Assembly (NCBI RefSeq): GCF_023074055.1 | Contig: NZ_JADPKR010000108.1 | Location: 1 to 64,000 of the forward strand | DNA length: 64,000 nt | Source: Bradyrhizobium sp. 141 | GTDB lineage: Bacteria; Pseudomonadota; Alphaproteobacteria; Rhizobiales; Xanthobacteraceae | Reading direction: 5' to 3' | Shown here: positions 17,099 through 26,175 of the stretch, in pieces | Numbering within the stretch: position 1 is the first letter of the stretch | How the letters are laid out: every line of letters begins with the position of its first letter | Notes under the pieces: generated by a model | What the model was told of the DNA's origin: nothing | Database searches by the model: none | Seen by the model: the letters and a program-made list of their open reading frames with translations, nothing else | Translations under genes and position numbers: made by a program

Positions 17099-18187
17099 TC
17101 AGAATCCATTGCGAAGCAGCGTCTGCAATTCAGCCTTGCTGAGATTGTCGAGCCCCAGCGTCTTCAGCGTTCGACCACCTCGCGCAAAATCCTCGCCGCA
17201 GACCCCGCCGCCGATCGACAGGAACGCTTTGGCTAGCGGTGTGGCCACGCCAGCCAGGCCGGCGACGGAAACCAGCAGAGACAACCCGAGCCGCAGGTCC
17301 TCACGCATATAGCGGTGCTCGGTCAGCACGATCCGTTCGCGCCAGTCGCCGGATTCGGTCAGCCGGTCATGGGAGCCGCGGCCATACATCCAGATCTCGC
17401 CTTCCCTCGCATAGTGGTGAGCGAGCGGAAAATGCGGTGCACCGTAACCGAATGCCTCGCGCACCGCGATCCGCTCGGCGTCGAGCGCGTCGGTGACCCG
17501 CCGGATCGCGGCTTGCGTGCCTTCCTTGTGAATGTCCCAGCGCTCGAAATGCTCGATTGGACCGGCGTTCATCACGATCAACGGCGGGTGGATGATGGGT
17601 CCTGCATTCATCAGCGCTCCGGACAGCGCATCTCCACAGGGTTCGATCACGTCCGGGAAAGCGCGCCCGATGACTTCAAGTGCATGCGGCGCCTGGTCGA
17701 GCGGGAACACGCCGACCGGAAGCCGCTTGGCGCGGATGGTGATCGCGACCTCAAACGGTCCGTGCTTGCGAGTGAGCCACGGTAGTGTGCCGGTTTCGGC
17801 AAAGCTTGCCTTGGCATGGTTCCCGGCATCCCGCGCAGCCTGGGCGAAGATCATCGAGCCGAATGTCGCCGGTGGCAAGAATACGACCTGACCGTCCCGC
17901 AGATGCGGAGCGAGCAGGCGAGCGATATCCGGCTGTGCGAAGGCAGGTGCGGGGCACAGGATCAGCTCCGTGCCGTCGACGGCCTCGGCCATATCGGTCG
18001 TGACCAGCGCGAGCGTCACGTCGTGGCGGCCGTTGTGATCCCTCACCAGGATGCGCGAGCCGGCGGCGCGATGCGCGGCGACCTGATTGGCATCGCGACG
18101 CCACAGCCGGACCTCATGGCCCGACAGCGCAAAATCGCCTGCGGCCGCGAAAGAGCCGTTTCCTCCACCCAGAACCGCAATCTTCAA
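17099..18187 (-). CDS. NAD(P)-dependent opine/octopine dehydrogenase family protein
   Basis: The N-terminal Rossmann motif VLGGGNGSFAAAGDFALSG and the central MNAGPIIHPPLIVMNAG are hallmarks of the octopine/nopaline dehydrogenase fold, where H-PP and neighbouring residues shape the active site. The C-terminal domain runs from about 200 to 340 and includes the SIGGGVCGEDF loop. Opine dehydrogenases reduce imines formed between an amino acid and a keto acid, or oxidise the reverse; other members act on simple hydroxyacids. The start overlaps the stop of the CoA ligase gene by 4 nt. Its place in an aromatic-CoA operon is unusual. Confidence 0.82.
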   Translation of the reverse strand: MKIAVLGGGNGSFAAAGDFALSGHEVRLWRRDANQVAAHRAAGSRILVRDHNGRHDVTLALVTTDMAEAVDGTELILCPAPAFAQPDIARLLAPHLRDGQVVFLPPATFGSMIFAQAARDAGNHAKASFAETGTLPWLTRKHGPFEVAITIRAKRLPVGVFPLDQAPHALEVIGRAFPDVIEPCGDALSGALMNAGPIIHPPLIVMNAGPIEHFERWDIHKEGTQAAIRRVTDALDAERIAVREAFGYGAPHFPLAHHYAREGEIWMYGRGSHDRLTESGDWRERIVLTEHRYMREDLRLGLSLLVSVAGLAGVATPLAKAFLSIGGGVCGEDFARGGRTLKTLGLDNLSKAELQTLLRNGF

Positions 18188-19719
18188 GATGCTTCTCCTT
18201 GCGCGCGGGACTGCGCATCAAGCTGCTTCAGCAGGAAATGCTGGACCTTGCCCAGCGCCGTGCGCGGCAGGTCGGTGACGAAGACGATGTCGCGCGGCAC
18301 CTTGTAGCGGGCGAGTTGTGCCTGGACATGGGCTGTCAGCTCGTTCGCTTCGAGCCGGCAGCCGGATCGGGGGATGACATAGGCGATCGGCACCTCGTCC
18401 CAGCGCGGGTCGGGCCGGCCGATCACCGCGCATTCGCTGACATCGGGGTGTTCGAGCAGGACGCGCTCGACCTCCGCCGGATAGACGTTCTCGCCCCCCG
18501 AAATGATCATGTTCTTCTTGCGATCGCGCACCCAGAAATAGCCGTCGGCGTCGCACAAGCCGATATCGCCGGTGCGATACCAGCCGTCGTGCAATGCGTC
18601 GCGCGTGGCGGCCTCGTTACCCCAATATTCGAAGAACACGTTGGGTCCGCACACCGCGATCTCGCCCGGCGTGCCCGCTGGCACCTCGTTGCCGGAATGA
18701 TCGACCACCTTCGCTTCGCAGCACAGGCCGGCAAGGCCGGTCGATCCCGCGCGCGAAAGGTCGCCGCCAAGCCGCGTGTAGACGGCGATCGGGCAGGTTT
18801 CGGTCGAGCCGTAGACCTGAAGCACCGGGACGTCGCGCACGACGAAACGCTCGATCAGGTGCGGAGGCACAATGGTCGAGCCGGTGGCGACGGCCTTGAG
18901 CGACGAAAGATCAGCAGCCCCCCAGGCGGGATGCTCACTCACGGCCTGGATGATCGCAGGCACCATCACCGTGAGCGTCGGCCGTTCCTTTTCGATGGCC
19001 GCAAGCGCGGTCTCCGGCGTGAAGCGCGCGTGGACCGTGACGGTCGCGCCCAGCTGCAGTGCCGGCGTCGTCTGGATATTGAGGCCGCCGACGTGGAAGA
19101 ATGGCAGCACGGTCAGCACGTGGTCATCGGACGTCATGTTGTGCATGTGCTGGCTCATGACGCCGTTCCAGAACAGTGCCTCCTGGCGCAGCACCGCGCC
19201 TTTCGGCCGCCCTGTTGTTCCCGATGTGTAGACGATGAGGAGCGGGCAGGAGAGGTCGGTGTGCGGATTTCGGCTGGTGCCGTCGCTGCGCGTCAGTAGG
19301 CTTTCGAATGTCGTGCCGCGAGGCGGCGCAAAGTCGAGGCCGACGACGGCAGTCCCCGGCGCGGTCCGCCCAAGCTCGGAAAGAACGCCCTCAAAGGCCT
19401 GCTCGAGCACCAGCACCTTGGCGCCCGCATCGGTGAGAATGAAGAGCTGCTCGGCGACGGCGAGCCGCCAGTTCAGCGGCACCAGCATCGCGCCAAGTCG
19501 CGCGCAGGCATAAAGCAGAACCAGGTAGTCCGGCCGGTTCAGACTGAGGATGGCGATGCGGTCGCCGCGGCCGACGCCGAGCTCCTGCTTCAACGCCGTC
19601 GCGGTCCGTTCGATACGCGCGGCGAACGCCGCATAGCTCAACCGTTCCCCTTCGAAGGCAATGGCTGTCTTGTCTGGCGCGAAGGCCGCATTGCGGTCGA
19701 TCAGACTACAGAGGTCCAC
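18184..19719 (-). CDS. AMP-forming acyl-CoA synthetase
   Basis: An ANL-superfamily ligase that makes an acyl-AMP and then acyl-CoA. The P-loop-like motif VYTSGTTGRPKGAV (A3), VYGSTETCPIAV (A5), DGWYRTGDIG (A7), ISGGENVYPAEVERVL (A8) and the C-terminal Lys in PRTALGKVQHF (A10) are all present. The start is GTG at 19719, two nt after the stop of the acyl-CoA dehydrogenase gene; an ORF from 19794 would overlap that gene by 73 nt and begins with an Arg-rich stretch, so it was rejected. It probably activates an aliphatic or alicyclic acid. Confidence 0.92.
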   Translation of the reverse strand: MDLCSLIDRNAAFAPDKTAIAFEGERLSYAAFAARIERTATALKQELGVGRGDRIAILSLNRPDYLVLLYACARLGAMLVPLNWRLAVAEQLFILTDAGAKVLVLEQAFEGVLSELGRTAPGTAVVGLDFAPPRGTTFESLLTRSDGTSRNPHTDLSCPLLIVYTSGTTGRPKGAVLRQEALFWNGVMSQHMHNMTSDDHVLTVLPFFHVGGLNIQTTPALQLGATVTVHARFTPETALAAIEKERPTLTVMVPAIIQAVSEHPAWGAADLSSLKAVATGSTIVPPHLIERFVVRDVPVLQVYGSTETCPIAVYTRLGGDLSRAGSTGLAGLCCEAKVVDHSGNEVPAGTPGEIAVCGPNVFFEYWGNEAATRDALHDGWYRTGDIGLCDADGYFWVRDRKKNMIISGGENVYPAEVERVLLEHPDVSECAVIGRPDPRWDEVPIAYVIPRSGCRLEANELTAHVQAQLARYKVPRDIVFVTDLPRTALGKVQHFLLKQLDAQSRAQGEAS

Positions 19720-19721
19720 AA

Positions 19722-21011
19722 TCAGTCGTCCGTCTCGCCGGCCTCGTACAGCGCCTCGCGCCCGATCCGGTCGAGGCAGAGCTCGGCGGTCCATGGCAGC
19801 ATCAGCGAGCCGCAGCGGCTGTCGCGATAGATCCGCTCCAGCGGCAGCGACCGCAGCATGGCCTGACCGCCGCAGGTGCGGATCGCGAGCGCGGCGAGCT
19901 CATTGGCTCCTTCCATCACCGAATATTGCGCGGCATAGGCCCGCAGCACCTGCTCCTTGCTCGGATTGGCGCAGGCCTCGGTGACGGCCTGGAACCAGAT
20001 CGCCTTGATCTGTTCGAGCTTGATCTGCATCTGCGCGACCGCGATCTGCTTGGTCGGGTACATCCGCCGCTTGACAGGCGGCATGCCCGGCACCTCGCCG
20101 CGCAGATAGCGCAAAGTGAAATCATAGGCGGCTTGCGCCAGGCCCATATAGGTCGGCGACAACGTCAGGAACATGTGCGGCCAGCGCATCGCGGCCTGGA
20201 AATAGACGCCGCGCGGCATCAGCGCAGAATCGTCCGGCACGAACACGTCCTTGAACAGGAGCGTCCGCGAAACCGTACCGCGCATGCCGAGCGGATCCCA
20301 GTCGCCGACGACCGAGATGCCTTCCGATTTGGCGGAGATGGCGAGATAAAGCGTGTTGCGGCGCGACGCCTTTTCGCCTTCCTCGATCTCGGTGCAGAGC
20401 ACGCCGTAATAGTCGGCATGACCGGAGAGCGATGCAAAGATCTTCTTGCCGTTGACGATCCAGCCGCCTTCCACGGGCTTTGCTTCCGTGCCGAACGCGA
20501 CGCCGCCGGCGGCGGCCGCACCGCCCTCCGAGAAAGGCTGCGAATAGATCGCGCCGTCATCGACGATGCGCTTGTAGTGGACTGCACGACGCCGCTCGTG
20601 CTCCGCCCGGGTCTCGGCGTCCATGTCGAGATCGTCGGCGAGCGGGCCCGACCATAGGGTCGAGCAGACGTGCATGTTCCAGGTCAGCGCGGTCGCACCG
20701 CAATAGCGGCCGATCTCGGCCGCCGCCAAAGCATAGGTCTGGTAGTTCGCGCCGAGCCCGCCGTGTTTCTTGGGAACGGCGATGCCGAGCAGGCCGACGC
20801 GATGCAGGTCGCGATAGTTCTCGACCGGGAAGGTCGCCTCGCGATCGTAAGTGGCGGCGCGAGCGGCGAACACGCTCTGGCCGATCTCTCTTGCGCGCGT
20901 AATGATGCCGGACTGCTCGTCGTTCAGGCGGAATGCGACGGGATCGAAGATCGGCGCGTCGAGCGCGACCTTGTCAGCCCCGCCGATGGTCTTGCTGACT
21001 TGCATCGTCAT
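19722..21011 (-). CDS. Acyl-CoA dehydrogenase
   Basis: The 429-residue flavoprotein has the N-terminal helical domain (LGIAVPKKHGGLGANYQTYA), the mid beta domain (GGWIVNGKKIFASLSGHADYY, then WDPLGMRGTVSRTLLF) and the C-terminal helical domain (CGGQAMLRSLPLERIYRDSR followed by LMLPWT). It introduces a double bond into an acyl-CoA, using FAD and ETF as acceptor. The catalytic base cannot be placed with certainty; the usual Glu near residue 370 is not obvious, so a related elimination or oxygenase-type reaction is possible. It lies between the hydrolase and ligase genes in one operon. Confidence 0.9.
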   Translation of the reverse strand: MTMQVSKTIGGADKVALDAPIFDPVAFRLNDEQSGIITRAREIGQSVFAARAATYDREATFPVENYRDLHRVGLLGIAVPKKHGGLGANYQTYALAAAEIGRYCGATALTWNMHVCSTLWSGPLADDLDMDAETRAEHERRRAVHYKRIVDDGAIYSQPFSEGGAAAAGGVAFGTEAKPVEGGWIVNGKKIFASLSGHADYYGVLCTEIEEGEKASRRNTLYLAISAKSEGISVVGDWDPLGMRGTVSRTLLFKDVFVPDDSALMPRGVYFQAAMRWPHMFLTLSPTYMGLAQAAYDFTLRYLRGEVPGMPPVKRRMYPTKQIAVAQMQIKLEQIKAIWFQAVTEACANPSKEQVLRAYAAQYSVMEGANELAALAIRTCGGQAMLRSLPLERIYRDSRCGSLMLPWTAELCLDRIGREALYEAGETDD

Positions 21012-21023
21012 GGCGCGGTCACC

Positions 21024-21839
21024 TTACGCTTTGGGCGCGAGAGAGTTCAGGAACTTGCCGAGCGCCTCGTCGAAGCCATCAGGACGTTCAAGATTGGCGA
21101 GATGGCCGACGCCGGTGAGCTCGACATATTCGGCGGAGGGAATGTACGTCGCCGTCTTTGCCATCATCGGCGCGGGCGCGTTGTTGTCCTTGGAACCGGA
21201 CAGCAGCAGCGTGGGAACGGAAATATTCCCAAGCGTGCTGCGCTGATCGAAGCCGATGAGAGCCAGCATCATGGCGCGATAGCTTGCCTCGGGCACGCTT
21301 GCCATGCACTCGCATGCAAGCTCCATGCCTTCCGGATCAGGGGCGTCGCCGACAAGCTCTTTCACCAGCGAGGGCGCCAGCGACTTCATCGTCTCCCCGC
21401 GATCGAGCGGTCCGAGCCGCGCCGCGATGAACGATTTCTGCCAGTCTCCGTCGGCCTTGCCGAAGGCAGGGCTGGTTTGCGCCAACACGACTGCGCGCGC
21501 CAGTTTTGGCGATTGCACCAGCCATTTCTGGACGATCATGCCGCCGATCGAGTGACCGACGAGAATGGGTCTGGCTGCGCCGAGCTGTTCGATGAATTGC
21601 TGGAGCGCCTGCGCCAGGGCAGCGATGCTGACGCTGGCGAGCGGTGCCGATCCGCCATAGCCCGGCATATCCCATGCGATTGCGCGGAAGCGGCTCCCGA
21701 ATGTGGCAAGCTGGCGCCGCCAGGCTCGCGCAGCGCCGCCGATGCCATGCAGGAAGATCAGAGGCGTCGCGTTCGGATCGCCCGCGGCTTCATAGGCGAA
21801 GCGTCCGTCCTTTGTTATCATTGGCGCAGGCTGCGACAC
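21024..21839 (-). CDS. Alpha/beta hydrolase, enol-lactonase/NicD-like
   Basis: A 271-residue alpha/beta hydrolase. The HGIGG oxyanion-hole motif is near residue 31, the nucleophile elbow GHSIGG near 95, a late acid in LLSGSKDN and the catalytic His in GVGHLANLERP near 245. It resembles 3-oxoadipate enol-lactonase and C-C or C-N hydrolases of aromatic degradation; an N-formylmaleamate deformylase (NicD) is also of this fold, which is notable because a NicX-like gene lies 5 kb away. It is the first gene of the minus operon, with a candidate MarR site 62 nt upstream. Confidence 0.87.
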   Translation of the reverse strand: MSQPAPMITKDGRFAYEAAGDPNATPLIFLHGIGGAARAWRRQLATFGSRFRAIAWDMPGYGGSAPLASVSIAALAQALQQFIEQLGAARPILVGHSIGGMIVQKWLVQSPKLARAVVLAQTSPAFGKADGDWQKSFIAARLGPLDRGETMKSLAPSLVKELVGDAPDPEGMELACECMASVPEASYRAMMLALIGFDQRSTLGNISVPTLLLSGSKDNNAPAPMMAKTATYIPSAEYVELTGVGHLANLERPDGFDEALGKFLNSLAPKA

Positions 21840-21900
21840 GCGACATCCCTTTGCTCGGCGCTTTGATGCTAACAGGCCTGTGGGGGATGGGAAGCAATAA

Positions 21901-21914
21901 TTTTATACTTAAAG
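21901..21914. promoter_or_regulatory. Candidate MarR operator, site A
   Basis: The 14-mer TTTTATACTTAAAG matches the palindromic consensus TTTTARGCYTAAAA of this region at 11 of 14 positions. It lies 62 nt upstream of the minus-strand hydrolase start at 21839. Confidence 0.5.
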
Positions 21915-21978
21915 CAATTTTCGGGCCGCCGCTCGTGCCGTGATGTTTGCGGCGGCGACCGCCGCTTTCGTTGCAAAA

Positions 21979-21992
21979 GTTTGAAGGTTAAA
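21979..21992. promoter_or_regulatory. Candidate MarR operator, site F
   Basis: TTTGAAGGTTAAAA matches TTTTAAGCCTAAAA at 11 of 14 positions and ends 41 nt before the SDR start at 22034. Sites A and F share one divergent intergenic region. Confidence 0.55.
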
Positions 21993-22033
21993 ATATAGGG
22001 AGCAACGGTCACGAGATCCAAGGGAGCTGGCGC

Positions 22034-22795
22034 ATGTCCGGATTGCCGCACTCGCCGCACGCGCTGGTGACAGGTGGAGGTCGCGGCATCGGCCGCGCGA
22101 TCGCGGCATCTCTGGTCGGTGCGGGCGCCACCGTGACCGTGCTTGGCAGGAATGCGGCGACTCTCGCAGAGGCGGTCGACGCCGGCGCCGCGCATTTTGC
22201 GGCCGTCGCCGACGTTTCGGACGAGGCCTCGTTGAAGGCAGCCATTGCCGAGGCGAGCGCGCGGCAGCCGATCGATATTCTCATTGCCAACGCTGGCAGC
22301 GCTGAATCGGCGCCATTCGCGAAGTCGGATACCGCTCTCTTCACGCGCATGATGGATGTCAATTTCATGGGCGTGGTCCACGCCGTCCGCGCTGTGTTGC
22401 CGGGCATGAAGGGCCGTCCTTATGGCCGTATTGTCGCGGTCGCGTCGACGGCGGGGCTGAAGGGCTACGCCTATGTCAGCGCGTACAGCGCGGCCAAGCA
22501 CGCCGTTGTCGGCCTCGTGCGTTCCCTTGCCCTCGAGATGGCCAGCAGCAATATCACTGTCAACGCGGTGTGTCCCGGCTTCACGGACACCGATCTCGTC
22601 GCCGGCAGCATCGAGAATATCATGAACAAGACGGGGCGTAGCCGCGAGCAGGCGATCGCAGAGCTCGCCAAGCACAATCCGCAAGGACGCCTGATCACGC
22701 CTCAGGAGGTGGCAGACGCGGTTCTTTGGTTGTGCGGCGAGGGCGCCGGCGCGATCACAGGGCAGGCGATTGCCGTGGCCGGGGGCGAGGTCTAG
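22034..22795 (+). CDS. SDR-family dehydrogenase (3-hydroxyacyl-CoA type)
   Basis: A classical short-chain dehydrogenase: cofactor motif TGGGRGIG at residues 14-21, NAG in IANAGS, the catalytic Ser in VAVASTAGLKGY and Y-x-x-x-K in AYSAAKHAV. The 253 residues are a complete domain, ending GQAIAVAGGEV as in FabG-like enzymes. Together with the enoyl-CoA hydratase 43 nt downstream it suits a beta-oxidation step on a ring-derived CoA ester. A candidate MarR site lies 41 nt upstream. Confidence 0.92.
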   Translation: MSGLPHSPHALVTGGGRGIGRAIAASLVGAGATVTVLGRNAATLAEAVDAGAAHFAAVADVSDEASLKAAIAEASARQPIDILIANAGSAESAPFAKSDTALFTRMMDVNFMGVVHAVRAVLPGMKGRPYGRIVAVASTAGLKGYAYVSAYSAAKHAVVGLVRSLALEMASSNITVNAVCPGFTDTDLVAGSIENIMNKTGRSREQAIAELAKHNPQGRLITPQEVADAVLWLCGEGAGAITGQAIAVAGGEV

Positions 22796-22838
22796 CGTGC
22801 CTGGCGCAGGCGCGGAACAAGGAAGCCAAGGAGATCGC

Positions 22839-23675
22839 ATGAGTAGACCAACAAATCCCGTCACCATTCCGCTCGCGGACTATTCGCCGCAGCACTTCCT
22901 GCTGGCTGTGGTCGACGGCGTTGCGACGGTCACGCTCAACCGGCCCGAACGAAAGAATCCGCTGACGTTCGAGAGCTACCGGGAACTGACCGACTTCTTC
23001 CGCGCTTGCGCGTTCGACGACGAGGTCAAATGCATTGTCGTCACGGGCGCGGGTGGTAATTTCTCGTCCGGCGGTGACGTGTTCGAGATCATCGGTCCGC
23101 TGGTGAAGATGGACACCAAGGGGCTGACGGCCTTCACGCGGATGACAGGCGATCTCGTCAAGGCGATGCGCGCCTGCCCGCAGCCGATTGTAGCTGCGGT
23201 CGAGGGCATCTGTGCCGGGGCCGGTGCGATCGTTGCCATGGCCTCAGACATGCGCCTCGCGGCGAGCGGGACCAAGGTCGCGTTCCTGTTCAACAAGGTG
23301 GGCCTCGCCGGTTGCGACATGGGCGCCTGCGCGATCCTGCCGCGGATCATCGGACAATCCCGCGCCTCCGAGCTGCTCTACACCGGCCGGTTCATGACCG
23401 CGGAGGAGGGCGAGCGCTGGGGCTTCTTCAGCCGCATCGTGACGCCGGAGCAGGTGCTGACCCAGGCGCAATCGCTGGCCAAGCAGATCGCGGAAGGGCC
23501 AACCTTCGCCAACACCATGACCAAGCGGATGCTGGCGATGGAATGGGCGATGTCAGTGGAGGAGGCGATCGAGGCGGAAGCCGTCGCCCAAGCGCTGTGC
23601 ATGACGACGGCCGATTTCACGCGCGCTTTCGAGGCTTTCGCCAACAAGGTCAAGCCGGTCTTCAGGGGCGATTGA
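22839..23675 (+). CDS. Enoyl-CoA hydratase/isomerase family protein
   Basis: A crotonase-fold protein of 278 residues. The first oxyanion-hole segment is GAGGNFSSGGDVFEI and the second is AVEGICAGAGAIVAMASD. The N-terminal VATVTLNRPERKNPLT is the usual start of the fold. Glu at the canonical acid/base positions is not evident, so the reaction could be hydration, isomerisation or ring hydrolysis. The ATG at 22839 follows AAGGAGATCGC; a frame from 22770 would overlap the SDR gene. In 2-aminobenzoyl-CoA clusters such hydratases handle the dearomatised ring. Confidence 0.9.
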   Translation: MSRPTNPVTIPLADYSPQHFLLAVVDGVATVTLNRPERKNPLTFESYRELTDFFRACAFDDEVKCIVVTGAGGNFSSGGDVFEIIGPLVKMDTKGLTAFTRMTGDLVKAMRACPQPIVAAVEGICAGAGAIVAMASDMRLAASGTKVAFLFNKVGLAGCDMGACAILPRIIGQSRASELLYTGRFMTAEEGERWGFFSRIVTPEQVLTQAQSLAKQIAEGPTFANTMTKRMLAMEWAMSVEEAIEAEAVAQALCMTTADFTRAFEAFANKVKPVFRGD

Positions 23676-23724
23676 CGGCGCCGTTGCCCGACGCCGGCCC
23701 AGCAAGGGGACTTGCGCGGAATTA

Positions 23725-23738
23725 TTTTAGGCTTAAAA
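23725..23738. promoter_or_regulatory. Candidate MarR operator, site B
   Basis: TTTTAGGCTTAAAA is a palindrome except at its centre and is the exact reverse complement of site E. It lies 35 nt before the ATG of the fused monooxygenase/reductase at 23773. Confidence 0.65.
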
Positions 23739-23772
23739 TAGTTTCATGGCCGGGTGAATTGGCGAGGCTCCC

Positions 23773-26124
23773 ATGAAAGTCGCGATCATCGGTGGCGGAC
23801 CTGCGGGTCTCTACGCTGCGATCCTGCTCAAGAAGCAGCGCCCGGGCGCCGACATCGCGGTGTATGAGCGCAATCGGGCCGACGATACTTTCGGATTCGG
23901 TGTGGTGTTCTCCGACGCCACGCTGGACAATTTCGAGAAGCACGATCTGCCGAGTTACCGCCGCATCACCCAGGAGTTCGCGTACTGGGACGACATCGCG
24001 GTGCATTTCCGCGGCACCGTCCACCGGGTCGGCGGTAACGGTTTCTGCGGCTGCTCGCGGCGCAAGCTGCTTCTGATCCTCCAGGAGCGAGCCCGCGAGC
24101 TTGGCGTCGTCCTGCACTTCGAGGTGGACATTGCCGACGAATCCCGCTTCGCCGATGCCAATCTCATCCTGATCGCCGACGGCATCAACAGCCGCTTCCG
24201 CGAGAAATACATCGATCATTTCCAGCCGGAGGTCGACGTCCGCTCCAACAAGTTCGCCTGGATGGGCTCGACCAGGCCGCTCGATGCCTTCACCTTCATC
24301 TTCCAGGAGACCGAGTGGGGGCCGTTCATCGCCCACGCCTATCAATATGAGGCCGGACACTCGACCTGGATCTTCGAGACCGATCCTGAGACGTTCGAGC
24401 GGGCCGGCCTGTCGGGGTTGGACGAGACGCAGTCCGCCGGCCGCATGGCCGAGATTTTTGGCTGGTTCCTCGAAGGGCACAAGCTCCTCACCAACCGTTC
24501 GATGTGGCGCAATTTCCCGATGATCCGCAGCAAGCGCTGGGTCAAGGACAACATGGTGCTGCTTGGCGATGCCAAGGCGAGCGCGCATTTCTCGATCGGC
24601 TCCGGCACCAAGCTCGCGATGGAAGACGCGATTGCGCTGGCCGAAGCCATGCAGAACGCGCCGAGCACCAAGGCTGCGCTCGATCTCTATGAGCATGGCC
24701 GCCGTGAAGAGGTCGAGAAGACGCAGCACGCCGCCGACGTCTCGCTGGTCTGGTTCGAGCATGTCGATCGCTTCTGGGATTTTGACCCCGTGCAGTTTGC
24801 CTTTGGCGTGATGACGCGCTCGAAGGCGATCACCTATGACAATCTCAAACTTCGCGCGCCCGATTTCGTGGCAGAGGTCGAACAATCGTTTGCGAGGCGT
24901 GTTCGTGACAGCGGTTTCGACGTCGATACCAAAAAGCCGGTGGTGCCGCTGTTTCAGCCGTTCCGGCTGCGCGAGATGGAGATCGCCAACCGCGCCGTGG
25001 TGTCGCCGATGTGCATGTATTCGGCCAAGGAGGGGGTGCCGACCGATTTCCACTTGGTGCATTACGGCTCGCGTGCGATCGGCGGCGCGGGGCTGATCTT
25101 CACCGAGATGACCTGCGTCAGCCGCGATGCCCGCATCACGCCCGGCTGCGCTGGGTTGTGGAACGACGAGCAGGAGGCCGCCTGGCGGCGCATCGTGGAT
25201 TTCGTCCACGGCAACTCGGCTGCAAAAATCTGTCTGCAACTCGGCCACGCCGGCCGCAAGGGCGCGACCAAGCTGATGTGGGACGGGATGGACCGGCCAC
25301 TGGAAGATGGCGGCTGGGAAGTGCTCTCGGCATCGCCGCTGCCCTATTTCCCCGATAGCCAGGTCCCGCGCGAGCTCGATCGCGCCGGCATGAGCGCGGT
25401 GAGGGATGCTTTCGTCGCGGCGGCCGAGCGCGGCGAGCGCTGCGGATTCGACATGTTGGAGCTCCATTGCGCCCACGGCTATCTGCTCGCAAGCTTCATC
25501 TCGCCGCTGACGAACACTCGCACGGACGAGTATGGCGGCTCACTCGAGAATCGCCTTCGTTTCCCGCTCGAGATCTTCGAGGCCCTGCGCGCGGTGTGGC
25601 CGTCGCACAAGCCGATGTCGGTGCGCATTTCCGCGACTGACTGGGCCGACGGGGGCATCATCGGCGACGATGCGGTGGCGATTGCGCGTGCTTTCGCCGA
25701 GGCCGGCGTCGATCTCGTCGACGTCTCGACGGGGCAGACCGTCCGCGATGCGCAACCGATCTATGGCCGCATGTTCCAGACACCGTTCTCGGATCAGGTC
25801 CGCAACGAGGCGCGCGTGGCCACGATGTGCGTCGGCAACATCACGACGGCGGACCAGGCCAACACCATCCTGGCCGCGGGCCGGGCGGATCTCGTCGCGC
25901 TGGGCCGCCCGCATCTGGTCGATCCGTTCTTCACCATGAGGGCGGCGGCCTGGTACGGGGCAGATGCGGCGTTCTGCCCGCCGCAATATCTGCCGGGAAA
26001 AGAGCAAATTTTCCGCAACAGCGTGCGCGACCGGCAGGATCTCGACGAGCTGCGCATTAAGGCTAAGCCCAAGACCCGGGCCGAGCTCAAGGCGGAGGCG
26101 ACAAAGCCGCTTGCGGCGGAGTGA
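23773..26124 (+). CDS. Fused 2-aminobenzoyl-CoA monooxygenase/reductase (salicylyl-CoA 5-hydroxylase type)
   Basis: A two-domain flavoenzyme of 783 residues. The first half (about 1-385) is a class A flavin monooxygenase, with IIGGGPAGLYAAILLKKQ at the N-terminus and VLLGDAKASAHFSIGSGTKL for the FAD ribityl region. The second half (about 395-770) is an Old Yellow Enzyme domain: FQPFRLREMEIANRAVVSPM, QLGHAGRKG and AHGYLLASFISPLTN are standard blocks. This fusion is known from 2-aminobenzoyl-CoA monooxygenase/reductase, which hydroxylates and then reduces the ring, and from the related salicylyl-CoA 5-hydroxylase. The anthranilate-type CoA ligase at 30014 supports the first role. It follows operator B. 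Confidence 0.93.
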   Translation: MKVAIIGGGPAGLYAAILLKKQRPGADIAVYERNRADDTFGFGVVFSDATLDNFEKHDLPSYRRITQEFAYWDDIAVHFRGTVHRVGGNGFCGCSRRKLLLILQERARELGVVLHFEVDIADESRFADANLILIADGINSRFREKYIDHFQPEVDVRSNKFAWMGSTRPLDAFTFIFQETEWGPFIAHAYQYEAGHSTWIFETDPETFERAGLSGLDETQSAGRMAEIFGWFLEGHKLLTNRSMWRNFPMIRSKRWVKDNMVLLGDAKASAHFSIGSGTKLAMEDAIALAEAMQNAPSTKAALDLYEHGRREEVEKTQHAADVSLVWFEHVDRFWDFDPVQFAFGVMTRSKAITYDNLKLRAPDFVAEVEQSFARRVRDSGFDVDTKKPVVPLFQPFRLREMEIANRAVVSPMCMYSAKEGVPTDFHLVHYGSRAIGGAGLIFTEMTCVSRDARITPGCAGLWNDEQEAAWRRIVDFVHGNSAAKICLQLGHAGRKGATKLMWDGMDRPLEDGGWEVLSASPLPYFPDSQVPRELDRAGMSAVRDAFVAAAERGERCGFDMLELHCAHGYLLASFISPLTNTRTDEYGGSLENRLRFPLEIFEALRAVWPSHKPMSVRISATDWADGGIIGDDAVAIARAFAEAGVDLVDVSTGQTVRDAQPIYGRMFQTPFSDQVRNEARVATMCVGNITTADQANTILAAGRADLVALGRPHLVDPFFTMRAAAWYGADAAFCPPQYLPGKEQIFRNSVRDRQDLDELRIKAKPKTRAELKAEATKPLAAE

Positions 26125-26175
26125 CCGCCCGTGCGACGTTAACCCATTGCCTGTGTTTCGAGTGGAGTTTGGGCG

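Noticed and set aside
19720..19794. Upstream start for the acyl-CoA synthetase
   Set aside because: It would overlap the acyl-CoA dehydrogenase gene by 73 nt and add an Arg-rich leader; GTG 19719 sits just after the preceding stop.
23722..25476. Minus-strand open frame of 584 codons opposite the fused monooxygenase
   Set aside because: It is antisense to a protein with complete FAD and OYE motifs and has no SD or family match.
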